Assembly (NCBI RefSeq): GCF_023101765.2
Contig: NC_064212.1
Coordinates: 5,022,001-5,086,000, forward strand
Direction: 5' to 3'
Source: Spodoptera frugiperda
Lineage: Eukaryota; Arthropoda; Insecta; Lepidoptera; Noctuidae
Length of the DNA: 64,000 bases
Positions 12,501-22,519 of the stretch are shown in pieces. Both the position numbers and the translations under genes were made by a program. How positions within the stretch are numbered: position 1 is the first letter of the stretch; every line of letters starts with the position of its first letter. The notes below the pieces were generated by a model. That model did not search any database. It worked only from the letters and a program-made list of their open reading frames with translations, and was not told the origin of the DNA.

Positions 12501-15500
12501 AAAGATAAGGCTTTTTGGAAGCAGAATAAGTGGAAAGGTTTTGCAAAATTAATATTGTTCGTAAAATTAATGACCTAAGTAAGTGCTAATTGCTGAGTCT
12601 ACAACATTCCAAGAATTTGTTACACAAAATGGTATTCTAGTACCTAGTTAAACAACACTATTGTAAAGGGAATTCCTATAATATTCATATAGATAGTTGT
12701 ACTAATTGATGATTATTGATTCTTCTATGATTAATGATTCTTATTGCTGTAAATATATACTTTTGTGCATATTATGTTAAAAACAATACACATTAAAAAT
12801 AATAATAAATGACTAAGATAACAGAGATTAAATAATAGATGTTGTAGACATCTCTGCATGATTGTAGATGATAAAATAAAATGTTTGCAAGATACTTTTC
12901 TAAACAGTTATTAATATATCAATATAACTACTATGTGGGATTTTACCATTTTCAAACTACAATAAAAAATAAGCACTAATTTTAAATGAAAGATACACCT
13001 TCAATTAGAGAAATATTAAACTCTCATATGCCAGTATATATGACAACAATAGAAAACACATGGTGTCTCATGTGGACCCGTGTTCCAGCACACAAAAGGT
13101 TAAATAAACATGATTTATACACAACTTACAGAAACATCATCAGTTGGGTACAGCAGTATATCGCGGAGAGGATCATTCAAGAGAAGGGTCTTATTGTCTT
13201 GGATGTACTGCTCAAAATCCAGTGCTGTACACTTTTTGGCAATGATATTCTGAAACAATTTATTATTATCAACACCTAGTAAATAGTAATTTGATAATTA
13301 CTAAATTACATAGACACCAGAGAGGAATAGCGAAGCAAAACATCATGAGGAAACCCAAACTGATGCAGTGATTAATGCTCAAACCTTCAAGCATGGTGAT
13401 TAATGCTCAAACCTTCTGTGTGTAAGAAGAGGTCTTTGGTCACTTACAAACTGTTTTAGAAGTTAAAGAAATAGTAATTTTTGGTCAGTCTTAGCTACTG
13501 CTGATATATTACTATTATTAGTTTATTGACACATTTCATATGAAAAATACTTACTTACTTTAAGTACTAGTTAAAAAAATATTAAAGGAAACTTAACTAG
13601 AAATGTTGTATAGAGCTTTCAATTAAATAGTTTGCAAACCTGTTGCATTATAGAATTTGTAAATTCTTACCTAAATAAACAGTTTAAAATTAATGTAGAC
13701 ATCCAAATGACCGAAATTTATGAGACTGCTCTATACTGAACTATGAACTATAATTAATTTTTAATTGTAAATTGTTTACTGTTATGTATAAACAATGGTA
13801 ACATTCTCAACTGTACTTATAAGAATCTACAGATAAAAAATTAAATGGCATTCTAACTAATATGTTTAGTTAATATTGTTAAATATATGCAACAATTGTT
13901 AAACTCCTTATATGTGATAAGTAAACTCCTTGTATATTGTTTATTATAAAACGTCAGTTGATTGCAAACCATTTATAGCGTTTTATTAGGTTATGGGCCC
14001 AGATACGAAATAAAATTATATTTTCACGAACTTTTAACTTCGGTATGTTTACCAAGTAATTAGTCGACATTTTAAAGACCAGCTATGTTAGCCAGCTATT
14101 TGAAACGGCACAGAAACTGAAAAGAACTGGTTTTGAAATTAACGACAAGTGGATGGGATCGCTCATGTTAGTTGGATTACCGGAGAAGTTTGTGAGGCAT
14201 CCGTGGTTCAGGACGCTATAAAGACAAAAGTGTTGGATATGAGTTTTGCAGTTAAGTCGGAAGGTGCATTCATCGCTGAAAAATATATCATAAATATGGC
14301 GGCGGCTACAGAATTCAATCACAGTATCAATCACAGTATGGCGGTAGCAGCGGAAACGGAAACCGAAAATTCGTTGACGAGCACTGTCAGTGGTGGTGTT
14401 GGTAGCGCTGGTAGTAGCCATAGTGATACAACAACAATTTCGGCGCAAGTACTCATATGGTTTCCAACAAGAATTTTTTGTCAGAATGTTTGTTATCAAT
14501 TCAAGATTAAGGAGATTGTTGAATGCTCAGGAGACTCATACAGATTAAGACTGTGAAGAGTGAGCAAGTGTTGACAGCTGCAGTAAAAGTATTGAATAAT
14601 ACTTGGCATAGACGTTTCGGTGTGAGTTTTGATGAGAAGTGCGGCTCTAACAAAGCCAGTTGCACAGTTTGTTGCGAAAGGAAACAAACTAGGTTACCAT
14701 TCCCTCAAAGTGTAAGCAAATGTCACTAGGTAAAGCCAGATATTACCTATTGTTTATAGATGACTTTAGCAGGATGTACACAGCTTATTTTCTGAGATGG
14801 AAAATTATTTGAGGAAATGTGGTATAGTTCATCAGAAAGAAACAGTTATACACCAGAGCAATATGGAGTAAGTGAAAGGTACAACAGATTGAGTTGAGAA
14901 AACTCGTTGTTTCCTATTCGATGCTCAGTTTGAGAAATGTCTATGGGCAGAGCCTGTAAACACAGTCAACAGCAGGTATTAAAGAGAATACAACTCTTTA
15001 TGAATTATGGACGGGCAGAAAGCCAAAGTTGCAAATATTTGGCAGTCCAGTTATGGTCCAAGTAAAAAAGAAAAACAAAAAATGAGATAAGAAAGCGAAG
15101 AAGAAGTTCCTAGTTGGATATTGTGAAAATATCAAGGGCTATCTTTTGTGAAGGTGAAGTACATTATAGAGTCAGGCTTGTGGCTAAGGGATTTACCCAG
15201 TTAATGAGATTTTTTCACCAGTTTTACCAGAGTTTTGTTAAATAATATTATGTTTTTTAAAACAGATTATAATATTGTTTTAGAGAGAATTTAGATTATT
15301 TTGTTAGGTCAGGGTGTTAAATATATGTAACAAAATAATATATGTATGTAGACCTATCAATTGTTAAACTCCTTATATGTGATAAGTAAACTCCTTGTAT
15401 ATTGTTTATTATAAAACGTCAGTTGATTGCAAACCATTTATAGCGTTTTATTAAATATTATATGAACTCAATGTCGTACCTTCGATGTTTACAATATCCG

Positions 15501-15913
15501 GCGGTAAATGTTATGTAAATATTGCATGCAAGACAGCCAGACAAGGTAATAAATTATATAGATTGCCTATATTCAGCATTTACCAATTAAATCTTTAATT
15601 AATAATGACTATGCTGCAAGTATATCACTGATGGCACATAAACAACATTAGCATGGAATAGAATAATGTACTTTCATGTAATTAGAAATTTCTAATGCAA
15701 ATAGAAAGTAAAGACGATTTTCCAATCAGAACCAATAGACCTATGTATGAGAAAATTTAAAGCGCTTTTTTATTGACTAGCACTCGGCTAATTTTGTTTT
15801 ACTTATATACATTCCACTACCAACTGAAAATATTCCTTACAATGCATGTTACTTGTATTATTTACCTCATATTCTGCGCCGTTCTTTTTCACCTTAGAAT
15901 TCACTGGAGGCAT
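540..15913 (-). CDS. Ziz: DOCK-D/Zizimin-family guanine nucleotide exchange factor (DOCK9/10/11-like), 3' part outside window
   Basis: DOCK-D proteins activate Cdc42/Rac-type GTPases at the membrane. Coding exons, read from high to low coordinate: 15866-15913, 13130-13249, 12007-12179, 10461-10758, 10119-10293, 9821-10028, 9290-9593, 8964-9181, 8479-8669, 7802-8046, 6628-6827, 5432-5552, 4924-5196, 4669-4785, 4021-4203, 3416-3553, 2826-3021, 2490-2560, 2218-2377, 1493-1732, 908-1028, 540-683. Every junction has AG/GT signals and phases agree, giving 3,944 nt (about 1,315 codons). A PH domain spans residues ~145-257 (FCFELRMSGGKGYTF, then a DWINAF helix). A block with FAWAAKPLYK and AIYRQEPNKMSDDDLLKILS follows, then the DHR-1/C2 region from ~617 (HHLYVRPLALNFESQKMFARAR). 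FFFDIITKSMAQYL, FMDRGFVFRQI and VLLCFLYVLKYLDDERL are also DOCK9-11 signatures. The PH domain argues for subfamily D over the PH-less DOCK-C (Zir). DHR-2, the catalytic part, should lie left of base 540. The symbol follows the fly orthologue and is an inference. Confidence 0.88.
1295..1431. mobile_element. MITE with ~25-bp terminal inverted repeats (TTAGTACGAGTTTGCTTTACG family), copy 1
   Basis: The left end TTAGTACGAGTTTGCTTTACG is matched by CGTAAAGCAAACTCGTACTAA at the right end. The 137-bp element has a second inner inverted repeat around 'ACCAACCAATCAGA' and 'TCTGATTGG'. It has no coding capacity. Related copies are at 51572-51970 (interrupted by a SINE), 59930-60047 and, truncated, 48850-48907. 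It lies in an intron of the DOCK-D gene, between the exons at 908-1028 and 1493-1732. Confidence 0.75.
1955..2200. repeat. Helitron-like lepidopteran interspersed repeat, copy 1
   Basis: Contains the block AAAAGGCCGGCAACGCACTT followed by GTAACGCC, then GATTGCTTGCCATCAAGTGA and CGTTTACCGGC, and then the arm GCGTTGTTTCA. The same blocks recur at 4440-4640, 24345-24545, 32588-32672, 34400-34605, 35134-35292 and 56045-56310. The family resembles short non-autonomous Helitron-type (Lep1-like) elements of Lepidoptera; that class name is from memory and is tentative. This copy ends within about 20 bp of the splice donor at 2217. Confidence 0.6.
4440..4640. repeat. Helitron-like lepidopteran interspersed repeat, copy 2
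   Basis: Carries CACGGCCTCACAG, GCGTTGTTTCC, AAAAGGCCGGCAACGCACTT and the closing CTGCTCGTTTACCGGC arm. Compared with the other copies the middle 'CCCCTTCCCAATCTTCCC' segment is missing, so it is an internally deleted copy. It lies in a DOCK-D intron and ends about 30 bp from the exon at 4669-4785. Confidence 0.65.
5343..5413. repeat. Purine-rich low-complexity tract
   Basis: About 70 bases made almost only of GA and GGA units (GAGAGAGAGG, GGAGAAGGAGAAGG). It lies in a DOCK-D intron just downstream of the exon at 5432-5552, on the intronic side of its donor. Confidence 0.7.
5713..6099. mobile_element. Inverted-repeat MITE, TTAA-type target site
   Basis: The left end GGTCATAGCTCATTAGAG after TTAA is matched by CTCTAATGAGCTATGACC at the right end, followed by TTTA. 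Imperfect pairing continues inward (CCGACCAGCACCACCTG against the complement of GGTCGGGTGGCGG). The element is about 387 bp, holds a T-rich run near 5955-5980, and has no real ORF. The TTAA left flank suggests a piggyBac-like mobiliser, with the right copy of the target now mutated. Confidence 0.65.
6352..6520 (-). mobile_element. tRNA-headed SINE, copy A
   Basis: On the minus strand it starts with GACTGCCTCATTGGTCGATTGG, a decayed tRNA-like head, and ends with CTGCCTACCCCTTCG. It shares body blocks such as CCCCTTTTACATGA and AATGGTGAAAAGTG with the copies at 19856-20049, 27986-28253, 35780-36011 and 51607-51886. It is intronic in the DOCK-D gene. Confidence 0.65.
8127..8312 (+). repeat. LINE (RTE-like) 3'-end fragment
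   Basis: Typical non-LTR tail wording: GGGATAAAAAGTAACCTATG, then TTCCAAATTTCATTCCGATC and ACAAACATACACACAAACTT, ending in TTTATAATATTAGTAAGATAGG. This is the common RTE-type 3' end of insect genomes. A related fragment is at 27424-27560. It lacks coding capacity. Confidence 0.6.
11789..11992 (+). repeat. Interspersed repeat with GTTT microsatellite head, copy 1
   Basis: Starts CTATACTAATATTATAAAGC, followed by a (GTTT)n run, the block TTATCGAGGAAGGCTATAGG and the end GGGTGAAACCGCGCGGAAGC. A very similar copy is at 44829-45006, and a partial one at 20999-21113. It looks like a LINE 3' end, given the (A/T-rich) ATATTATAAAG terminus. Confidence 0.65.
13877..13988 (+). repeat. Left LTR of the copia-type element
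   Basis: 112 bp, from TGTTAAATATATG to GCGTTTTATTA. It is nearly identical to the right LTR except for 27 extra bases present only in the right copy. Confidence 0.85.
15315..15453 (+). repeat. Right LTR of the copia-type element
   Basis: 139 bp, the same start and end as the left LTR. It carries an additional ~27 bp around 15334-15360 (ATATATGTATGTAGACCT region). The last base is followed by the target duplicate AATAT. Confidence 0.85.
15866..15913 (-). other. Ziz: First coding exon and start codon of the DOCK-D gene
   Basis: The start codon is at 15911-15913 in the context CCACCATGCC, a good insect initiation context. The exon codes for MPPVNSKVKKNGAEYE and ends in phase 0 at a GTAAAT donor. 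The next exon (13130-13249) gives FEQYIQDNKTLLLNDPLRDI, which matches the N-terminal conserved block of DOCK9-11 proteins. The start is therefore well supported, although any 5' untranslated exons were not located. Confidence 0.75.
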
Positions 15914-17917
15914 GGTGGATAAAGTTAAAACACACAATATCTAAAAACAATCACACGTATACACTTTGAGTACCACGCGTATATATATTTTTTGAAAAAT
16001 CAATCATTTTTCATTTACAAAATGCCGAAAACCGCAATACGAACGAAGAAGGAAGAAGCGACACACCGAAATACGAACAAAAGTGACAGTATGACAACCG
16101 CCGACAGTCGATCGGTGTTGCCAACACGGCAAGTCAATATTATGTTAATGTGGCTTCGGAAAAAATATATATTCTGTGCTTTTTATCCCTTATCCTATTC
16201 CTTCAACTTTGCTTCGGTTTGCGATAAACGACGTAGCAAATGGTCGGTCGCTCAACCGCAACATGTGCAGTGTGGAGCCAAATAAATGTTTGTGAAAATC
16301 GAAATGAACATGATTTCCGAGATGTTATGAATTACTTGTAAATTCTGACATCGAGAAAGCAATCTAAGAGTTATAAGAGTGCGAGTAAATACTCTCACTT
16401 ACTCACTTGAAATGACTTTCAATTATTAGCCTTACGGTTGAAACTGAAACCTGAGCGAGAAAGCGGGAATTTGAATTTGTAAACTCCACCGTTGAGTTAT
16501 GAACATCCTTTGTAGGGAATTTAATTTACGGTTTGTAAGCAACCTAAAATTTTGTAGATATAGTATAAATCTGTATACTTATTGCCTGTCAGCCAGGATA
16601 TTCATAAGCATAGAATCGTACTATTAATATCAAAGATGCGATATTGTTCCTTATCGCGATGGAATTCTCGTGGGCTTCCATAGTCGTGTGGACGATGTGC
16701 CTTACTCATACTGTCGAAAACCATCGGTATTCCTCCATTACTTGTAACCGTAGCCAGAGTTATCACCGTACACGACAGGCCTCGACCTACCGCTGTTTTC
16801 GGCAGGTCCCGCCACGTTAGCGGCCTTGAGAGGCTGATTCCCTTCCTCGAGTGGCGCGCGTTGAACACTACACTAGCGCCTATTCTCAATTAGGTATACA
16901 GCGCACGCCTGACTCCCGCAAGCCTGTTCTACGAAGGTCAGCACTGCTACTACGGGGGGGGGGGGGGACTTGACGCCTTCCTCTCCCTTTCAGCCGCTTC
17001 CTTTGTCAATATAATTTGTTCACAGAAGAAGCAAACTCGTCCCATGTGCTTTCTCATGTCGATTGCATGACACGGACCAAGGTGAATCAATTATTAAAAA
17101 TAAAATAATGTGAATGTAAGTAATATTTTGTCTTTAATAAAAATGAATATTAAACAGAACACAACACACTTTCTCTTCCATGAGTTGAGTATAATCAACA
17201 AATAAATCAACAGTTAACAAAATCCCAATGAGCTTTGGTAGTTTCTTTGCAGCATTACGACCAATATTGACCTGCTTCGTTTAGCAGACTATGGATGCAT
17301 AATATGAGAATTGAGAAATCTCTAATTTGGATATGAAGTCACATTTAATTCTTCCTGCAACAAAAAAAGACAATTTAGTTTTATGACACATGAACATATT
17401 TTATGTAACATAAATTCTAAAATATTATTCATAAAACAATTTCTTTGATATCTTTTATGAGAAATTTTATAAGTACTGTTGGATTTTTGATCAGATTTTG
17501 ATGAAAACTATGACATAAGCTAAATCACCTCAATGTGTAAGTAGCACTGTCTTCAGGATTGAAAACCAGCAATATTATCAGAACAGATGCTTTTTTTATC
17601 TAGTTTTATTTTCGAAACTATCAGTTTCAGAGTTTCAGAATATAAATTTTATATTTTTAATTTAAGAAATTCTCAGTAGTCTTTAATAAATTTAAGTAGT
17701 TATACACTGGCTAATGTTACTGCCAGATAATATTTTTTTCTATTTTGAAAAATTTTTGAGTTACACACCTTTGCATTTATTTCTTATTTAGTGGAGACGA
17801 ATAATTAAGAAGTGTTCCAGTAATCACTTTAAACATCTTTTTAGCTATTTAACATGGTCTGCTATAAGGCACCATTTATCAATTGTTTATGCATTGCAAT
17901 TGCACAACATACCTAAA
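15914..17917. other. Intergenic region between the DOCK-D gene and the Myb/SANT-like gene
   Basis: This is the upstream (promoter) side of the DOCK-D gene and the 3' side of the next gene. At 16600-16960 there is a moderately GC-rich stretch with a 95-codon open frame on the minus strand that resembles nothing I know. A run of 14 G occurs at 16954-16967. AATAAA-type signals for the minus-strand neighbour exist, for instance TTTATT on the plus strand near 17778. No gene can be supported here. Confidence 0.5.
16954..16967 (+). repeat. Poly-G run (14 bases)
   Basis: A pure G run flanked by GCTACTAC and ACTTGACG. Homopolymers of this kind are length-unstable and error-prone in sequencing, so the exact length is not certain. 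Confidence 0.9.
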
Positions 17918-20336
17918 TTATTTCATGCGGTTTATGAAAAACCTTAATTTTATCACTTCATTTATTCTTGATTTTAACTCTTCTTGTTTTTCAGAAGACA
18001 GGAATAAACTCATAGTGTCACCAAGATCTTCGAAGAATTTTTTAACCTTTTCATCATTTAATTCTTCAGTATTTTCCATTACATTATTAAACAGATTTGA
18101 AGTTTCTGACACCATATACTCTTTACAGGAATCATCTATTGTGCTTTCATCCTCCATTCTTTCGTTTATACTATTAACTATAATATTTTCTTCCTTTAGA
18201 CCATCATTCAGAACAATTAAGCTATGTAATAATTTCTTAGCTTTCTTCTTATTTTCTAATATTCTATTTTTTTCCAATACATCATCTTTATTTATTGTGC
18301 TTTCAACCTCCATAGACACATTCATAGTGGCTTTCTTCTTATTTTCTAATATTCTATTTTCTTCCAATACATCATCTTCTTGTGTTTTTTCTTCAATCAT
18401 TTCTTCCTTAATATCATCTGGCAGTACAATTTCACTGTGTAAGTTTATAGTTTTCTCTTTCCTTTTTTCGCTTTCAACTTCCATAGTTACATCTGTAGCA
18501 TCTTTAATGGGTTCTTCCTTAATGTCATCTTTAAGTATAACTTCACTATGTAAATTCTTGAGGTTCTTTAATTTATGTAATGGTATATTGTCTTCATAAT
18601 CATCATCTGAAAGTCCCATACTTTCATATGTTTGAGTATCCTTAATATTTTCTTCCATAGTATTGTCTTTTAGCATCACTTCATTAAGTACTATTTTTGC
18701 TAAGATGCTATTTGTTTTCCTATCAGCATAGTTTTTAATTGCGCTTACATTTTCTGTCATAACCTTATTGTTTTCTTCCGATTTAGAATTTATCGTTATA
18801 TCAGTACCATGTGAATTTGTTATGTTTATGTCATTTTTACTGACATCATGTGAATTAGAATTGTCACTGATAACTTTACATAATTTGTAATTTATCAGGT
18901 TTTGGATTGTTCCTTCCCATACATTACCTTTGTTTATTGTGCTTTCAACTTCTATACTTTTATTTGTAGTCACATCTTCAACATTTTTTTCTGTTAATTC
19001 ATCTATTGTTGTGAATTCATGGTGGATATTTTCTGTTGTGTCTTCAATATTTTCATCTGAATCAGAATCAATTGTTACAACAGTACCAGAATTTGTCATC
19101 TTCTTGTTTTCACCAAGTTTGTCATTAAGTGCACTAGGATTTCCATTGATTACTTCACTTAACTTGTAGTTTATCAGATTTTGGATCGTTTTCTGTAAGT
19201 TGTGAATATCTTCATCTTCAATATTTAATTCTGTCTTTAGATCACGAGACAGTAATATCTCTTTAACTTGATCATGTGTAATTAATTTACTTTTTTTTAG
19301 TTTTCTTTGTGAGGATGCAACATTTCTTTGTTTAATTTTATCAAGTATGCTATCACCCCACTTATTTACAGATTCAGGCAGATGACAATCTTTTACATTC
19401 GAATAATAATTGTCTAAAAATTTAAGTGACCCATCCAAATATTTTTGTATAAAACATGGGTATAATGACTTATTATCATGTTCCTTTAGTCTCCCAGATT
19501 GTATTAAAATGTATAACTTCACATATTTATTCTTTATCCTAGACCACTCTGTCCTGCATCTGTCTGCTGGAAAACAAATAAAAGTATATGTAAGCAACAT
19601 AATCAATTATTTAACATTTCTGGACTTTAAAGAGACTACGACCTCTGAGTTTGTTTTGGCATTTCTTCTCAGAATAGTTGGATAGGAAATGTCAGCCTCA
19701 TGTAGCTATTTCTAAGATTGATGCGTAAAAGTGTTATCTTATAACCAACTTGTAAAAATAAATATCATTTATCATTTATAATGATTATCTCTGGCCCATA
19801 AAGTTAATCCTATTTATTCACTCAACCATCAAGCCACACTAATAATAATGAGACTCACCATTTGTGTTATAAGTCCCATGTAATAGGGGGTGAGCCTATT
19901 GCCATATAACGGCCACAATTTAGATTCCGTGCTACTGCTGAAAAATATTTCGAAAAACCGAAAAAAGCCCAATAATGCCCGACCCGGGAATCGAACCCGA
20001 GATCCCTTGTCCGGCAGACGCATTTGCGACCACTAGACCAATGTGGCAGTCATGGACTAAGTTAGGAAGGAAATAAGTAGATGTAGTTAGGACAGATTAT
20101 AATAAAATTATAATTTTGTAGCTGTTGCCGTCGGTCAATATTGACCGCGTTAGAAGTGAACTGTGAACATAGTGAACAAACTTACTTGTTGAACCCAAAT
20201 TGACAGCAATTGCTTTCCAGTTACAGATAGGATTTGCAGTTGGCTTATGAAGTGCTTTACCATATACAGGGGGATAATATCTTTTTACTTCACCAATCAA
20301 AGCTTTTTGTAGAGGAGACCAATGTTTTGATACCAT
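17918..20336 (-). CDS. Myb/SANT-like domain protein with acidic repetitive tail
   Basis: Two exons, 20186-20336 and 17918-19566, join in phase to 599 residues. The start codon is at 20334-20336. The N-terminal ~110 residues look like an insect Myb/SANT-like (trihelix/MADF-type) DNA-binding region: tryptophans in HWSPLQKAL, NWKAIAVNLG and RTEWSRIKNKY at the spacing expected of such helices, followed by CFIQKYLDGS. The remaining ~480 residues are acidic and Lys/Glu-rich, with degenerate repeats built on LHSEIVLPDDIKEE-like units and VESTINKDDVLE-like units. A nuclear DNA-binding role is inferred from the N-terminus. No orthologue was recognised; a domesticated transposon-derived regulator is possible. 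The intron acceptor is a tandem CAGCAG (see findings). Confidence 0.72.
18241..18379 (-). repeat. Direct repeat inside the Myb/SANT-like coding exon
   Basis: The 49-bp unit CTTTCTTCTTATTTTCTAAT... occurs at 18241-18289 and again at 18331-18379, offset by 90 bp with about one mismatch. In protein it gives two copies of an ENRILENKKKA-like segment 30 residues apart. The flanking TTTATTGTGCTTTCAACCTC motif also recurs near 18936 and, in part, near 18470. Confidence 0.8.
19856..20049 (-). mobile_element. tRNA-headed SINE, copy B, in the intron of the Myb/SANT-like gene
   Basis: On the minus strand it reads GACTGCCACATTGGTCTAGTGG, then a box-B-like GGGTTCGATTCCCGGGTCGG, then the family body up to CACAAATGGTGAGTC. 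It is 5'-complete and lacks the 'CCTTCGGGGATAAAAGG' tail. It is not a functional tRNA: there is no matching acceptor stem. Confidence 0.75.
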
Positions 20337-22200
20337 TTTCTTTATTTAATATTATCATATCCAGTTATATATTTGTTTTGTTTTGATAATTTTGTTAGAA
20401 ATGCAATGTTTTCGACCAACACAACACAACTTTTTGACATTAGGTATACACAATGACTAAATGACATTTATGACATTCTGAATGTGTGACCACTTTATTG
20501 ACTACAGATTATACAACATTACAATATATTTCAATAGCTAACACTGTAATATTAAATTATTTTAAATAAAATATCGGATTTTGTAGTAAGTTAGGCATCT
20601 ATTAAAACTGTTTTTAGTTATATTAAACTACTACTACTAACTCATTTATCAATTATAATGTACTTAATTTCTTACTTCTGACTGAAGTTAATTCTTATTT
20701 TTGGTCCCTTTTCATTCATTCAGAACAAATAGTATATATGTTTAGGGGAAATTCAGATTAACATTGGATTAGAGCAAAAAGAGATTTTGAATTTGAATTT
20801 AAATTTTAGGTCATTAAACCAAATTTAACCGAATACATACAATACAACTTTACATATGTAACTTAGCGACTTCACTGACGCCGACGTATCAAGTTAAAAA
20901 GTGGCATAATATTTTTTTTATATACCCAGACTATATTCTATTTAATTTCAATCTGTGCAGGAGTTTTTGCAGTAAAGAGTAATATTTAATTAGGTACAAA
21001 GCTAAAGAGTTTGTTTGTATTCTTCAATAAAACTTTTTTTGTGGGGTAGTCAATTTATCGAGGAAGGCAATATGCCATAAAACATCACGCTACAATCAGT
21101 AGGGGGTCGAGCAGTGGGCAAAACTGTTCTGTAATAGCTCTAAAGTTGGGTTGGGATGGGTATAAAAAAAACAAACAGACAGTCTTTGTGATAACACTTT
21201 ATTTTTATACATCTTTTATCATTTATCTTGTATCCAGCATAGAATAGGTACTATGTAATTATTTTGTAAATTTTGAAAAATTAATTGTTTTAAAGGTTAC
21301 CTAAGTATTAATTTTTACACGTTCTTGTTCTTTTTTTAATTAAATAAATACAAAAATTGACAATAATTTATTTTCCCACGGCTGAATGATTAAGTAAAGT
21401 ATAATATTAACCACATAATAACTCAATTTTCCTTCAATAATGATATTTAACTCTATATTTCGATAGTCATATTAAGGGCAAATCGTCCTGCCGCGGGTTT
21501 CTGTTTCTTTTTACGATGATGTAGGTACCTTTACAACTCCAAAAATAATTTGATTGTCATTGAACATCTGTAGTAGGTATGTAGTTATGTACTTTAAGAA
21601 GGTACTAACGGACCTTAATAATATTGTGACACCCTTAATTTCTTTTTGGCACCACCATCACTCTTTGGGTAGTTGGGCACGCACATTTCGAGCCGCGCGT
21701 TTTAGGGATAATACGGCTCTGTGGGAATTATTTAGTATAACTGTATATTTAATAATGAAACCGATTGTAAAACAGTTATTTTAAATATTGTATCTCTAAA
21801 ACTTGAACTGACACTCAAATATTCACAAACTGTAAAAACATAGTCTAGGACTAGGATAAATGTCTAACTACAAAGTATGTATTACTAAATGCTTAATTTT
21901 ATTATAAAGATCGTTGTAAACACACCTAGCTACATTTTATCAACAGATACAAATTTCAGTCAACAGTCAACACCTACTTACATAAGGTACATTTTAGCAA
22001 TAAAACATTTGTTTCCTATATGTAGGATAGGTGAAAGATTTCTCATAAAAAATCTATCAATACAAAAGTAGACAAGTTCTTAGATAGTTTATTAAATACA
22101 TAAAATTATTATGGTAGACATAAATTGTTCTATCGTCTTACAATTAGGTACGTACTTTTATTTTTGGCATATGGCACACAGATTTATTAACTTACTAACT
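20337..22200. other. Intergenic region between the Myb/SANT-like gene and the receptor kinase
   Basis: AT-rich. It includes the upstream region of the Myb/SANT-like gene and the region past the kinase gene. A fragment of the (GTTT)-headed repeat family lies at ~20999-21113 (TTATCGAGGAAGGCAATATG). Otherwise I see no gene or structured element. Confidence 0.5.
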
Positions 22201-22519
22201 AACATATCCATTAAATACACAACACAATTTAAATATCATAGAGACGTACAATCAACCTCTATAGTCCATAGCAAGTGAAAGTCCGTAGATGTACAGTAGT
22301 ATTATTATTATGAAAAATATCACACTTAGGTAGGTAATTGAGTATTTGACTCTATCGAAGTTACATTCCCGACTTCATCGAAGTCACTTCCAACGTGTCA
22401 ACCACTCGAAGCTAACACTGAAACTGTGGGAAGTCGCTAGTCTGTGTACGGAATGTGCAGGAGAGAGCCGAGGGCGAGGAGCGCGCCACGTACTGCGAGG
22501 CCGGCCGCCGCGCCGGCTG
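22088..22519 (-). other. Probable 3' UTR of the receptor kinase
   Basis: Follows the TGA at 22520-22522. Minus-strand AATAAA-type hexamers (TTTATT on the plus strand) occur near 22088 and 22172, either of which could serve as the poly(A) signal. The end position is inferred only. Confidence 0.4.

Larger units (their letters stand above)
13877..15453 (+). mobile_element. Internally deleted copia-type LTR retrotransposon
   Basis: Two direct terminal repeats flank the element: 13877-13988 and 15315-15453. Both start TGTTAAATATATG and end GCGTTTTATTA. The 5-bp target duplication AATAT is intact (13872-13876 and 15454-15458). A primer-binding-like site GGTTATGGGCCCAG follows the left repeat, as in fly copia. 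Between them are decayed plus-strand fragments: Gag at ~14080-14195, a pre-integrase segment with a WHRRFG motif near 14600, integrase with LFIDDFSR near 14750 and GVSERYNR near 14870, and a linker segment around 15000-15200. Most of reverse transcriptase and RNase H is missing and the frame is broken many times. It is immobile on its own and lies in the intron between the first two DOCK-D coding exons. Confidence 0.88.

Noticed and set aside
14149..14556. 135-codon plus-strand frame and its 138-codon antisense partner
   Set aside because: They lie within the decayed copia-type element and correspond to an accidental frame across gag debris.
17883..18599. 238-codon open frame on the plus strand
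   Set aside because: It is the antisense shadow of the acidic, A-rich coding tail of the Myb/SANT-like gene. Its product is Ser/Phe/Ile low-complexity with no domain.
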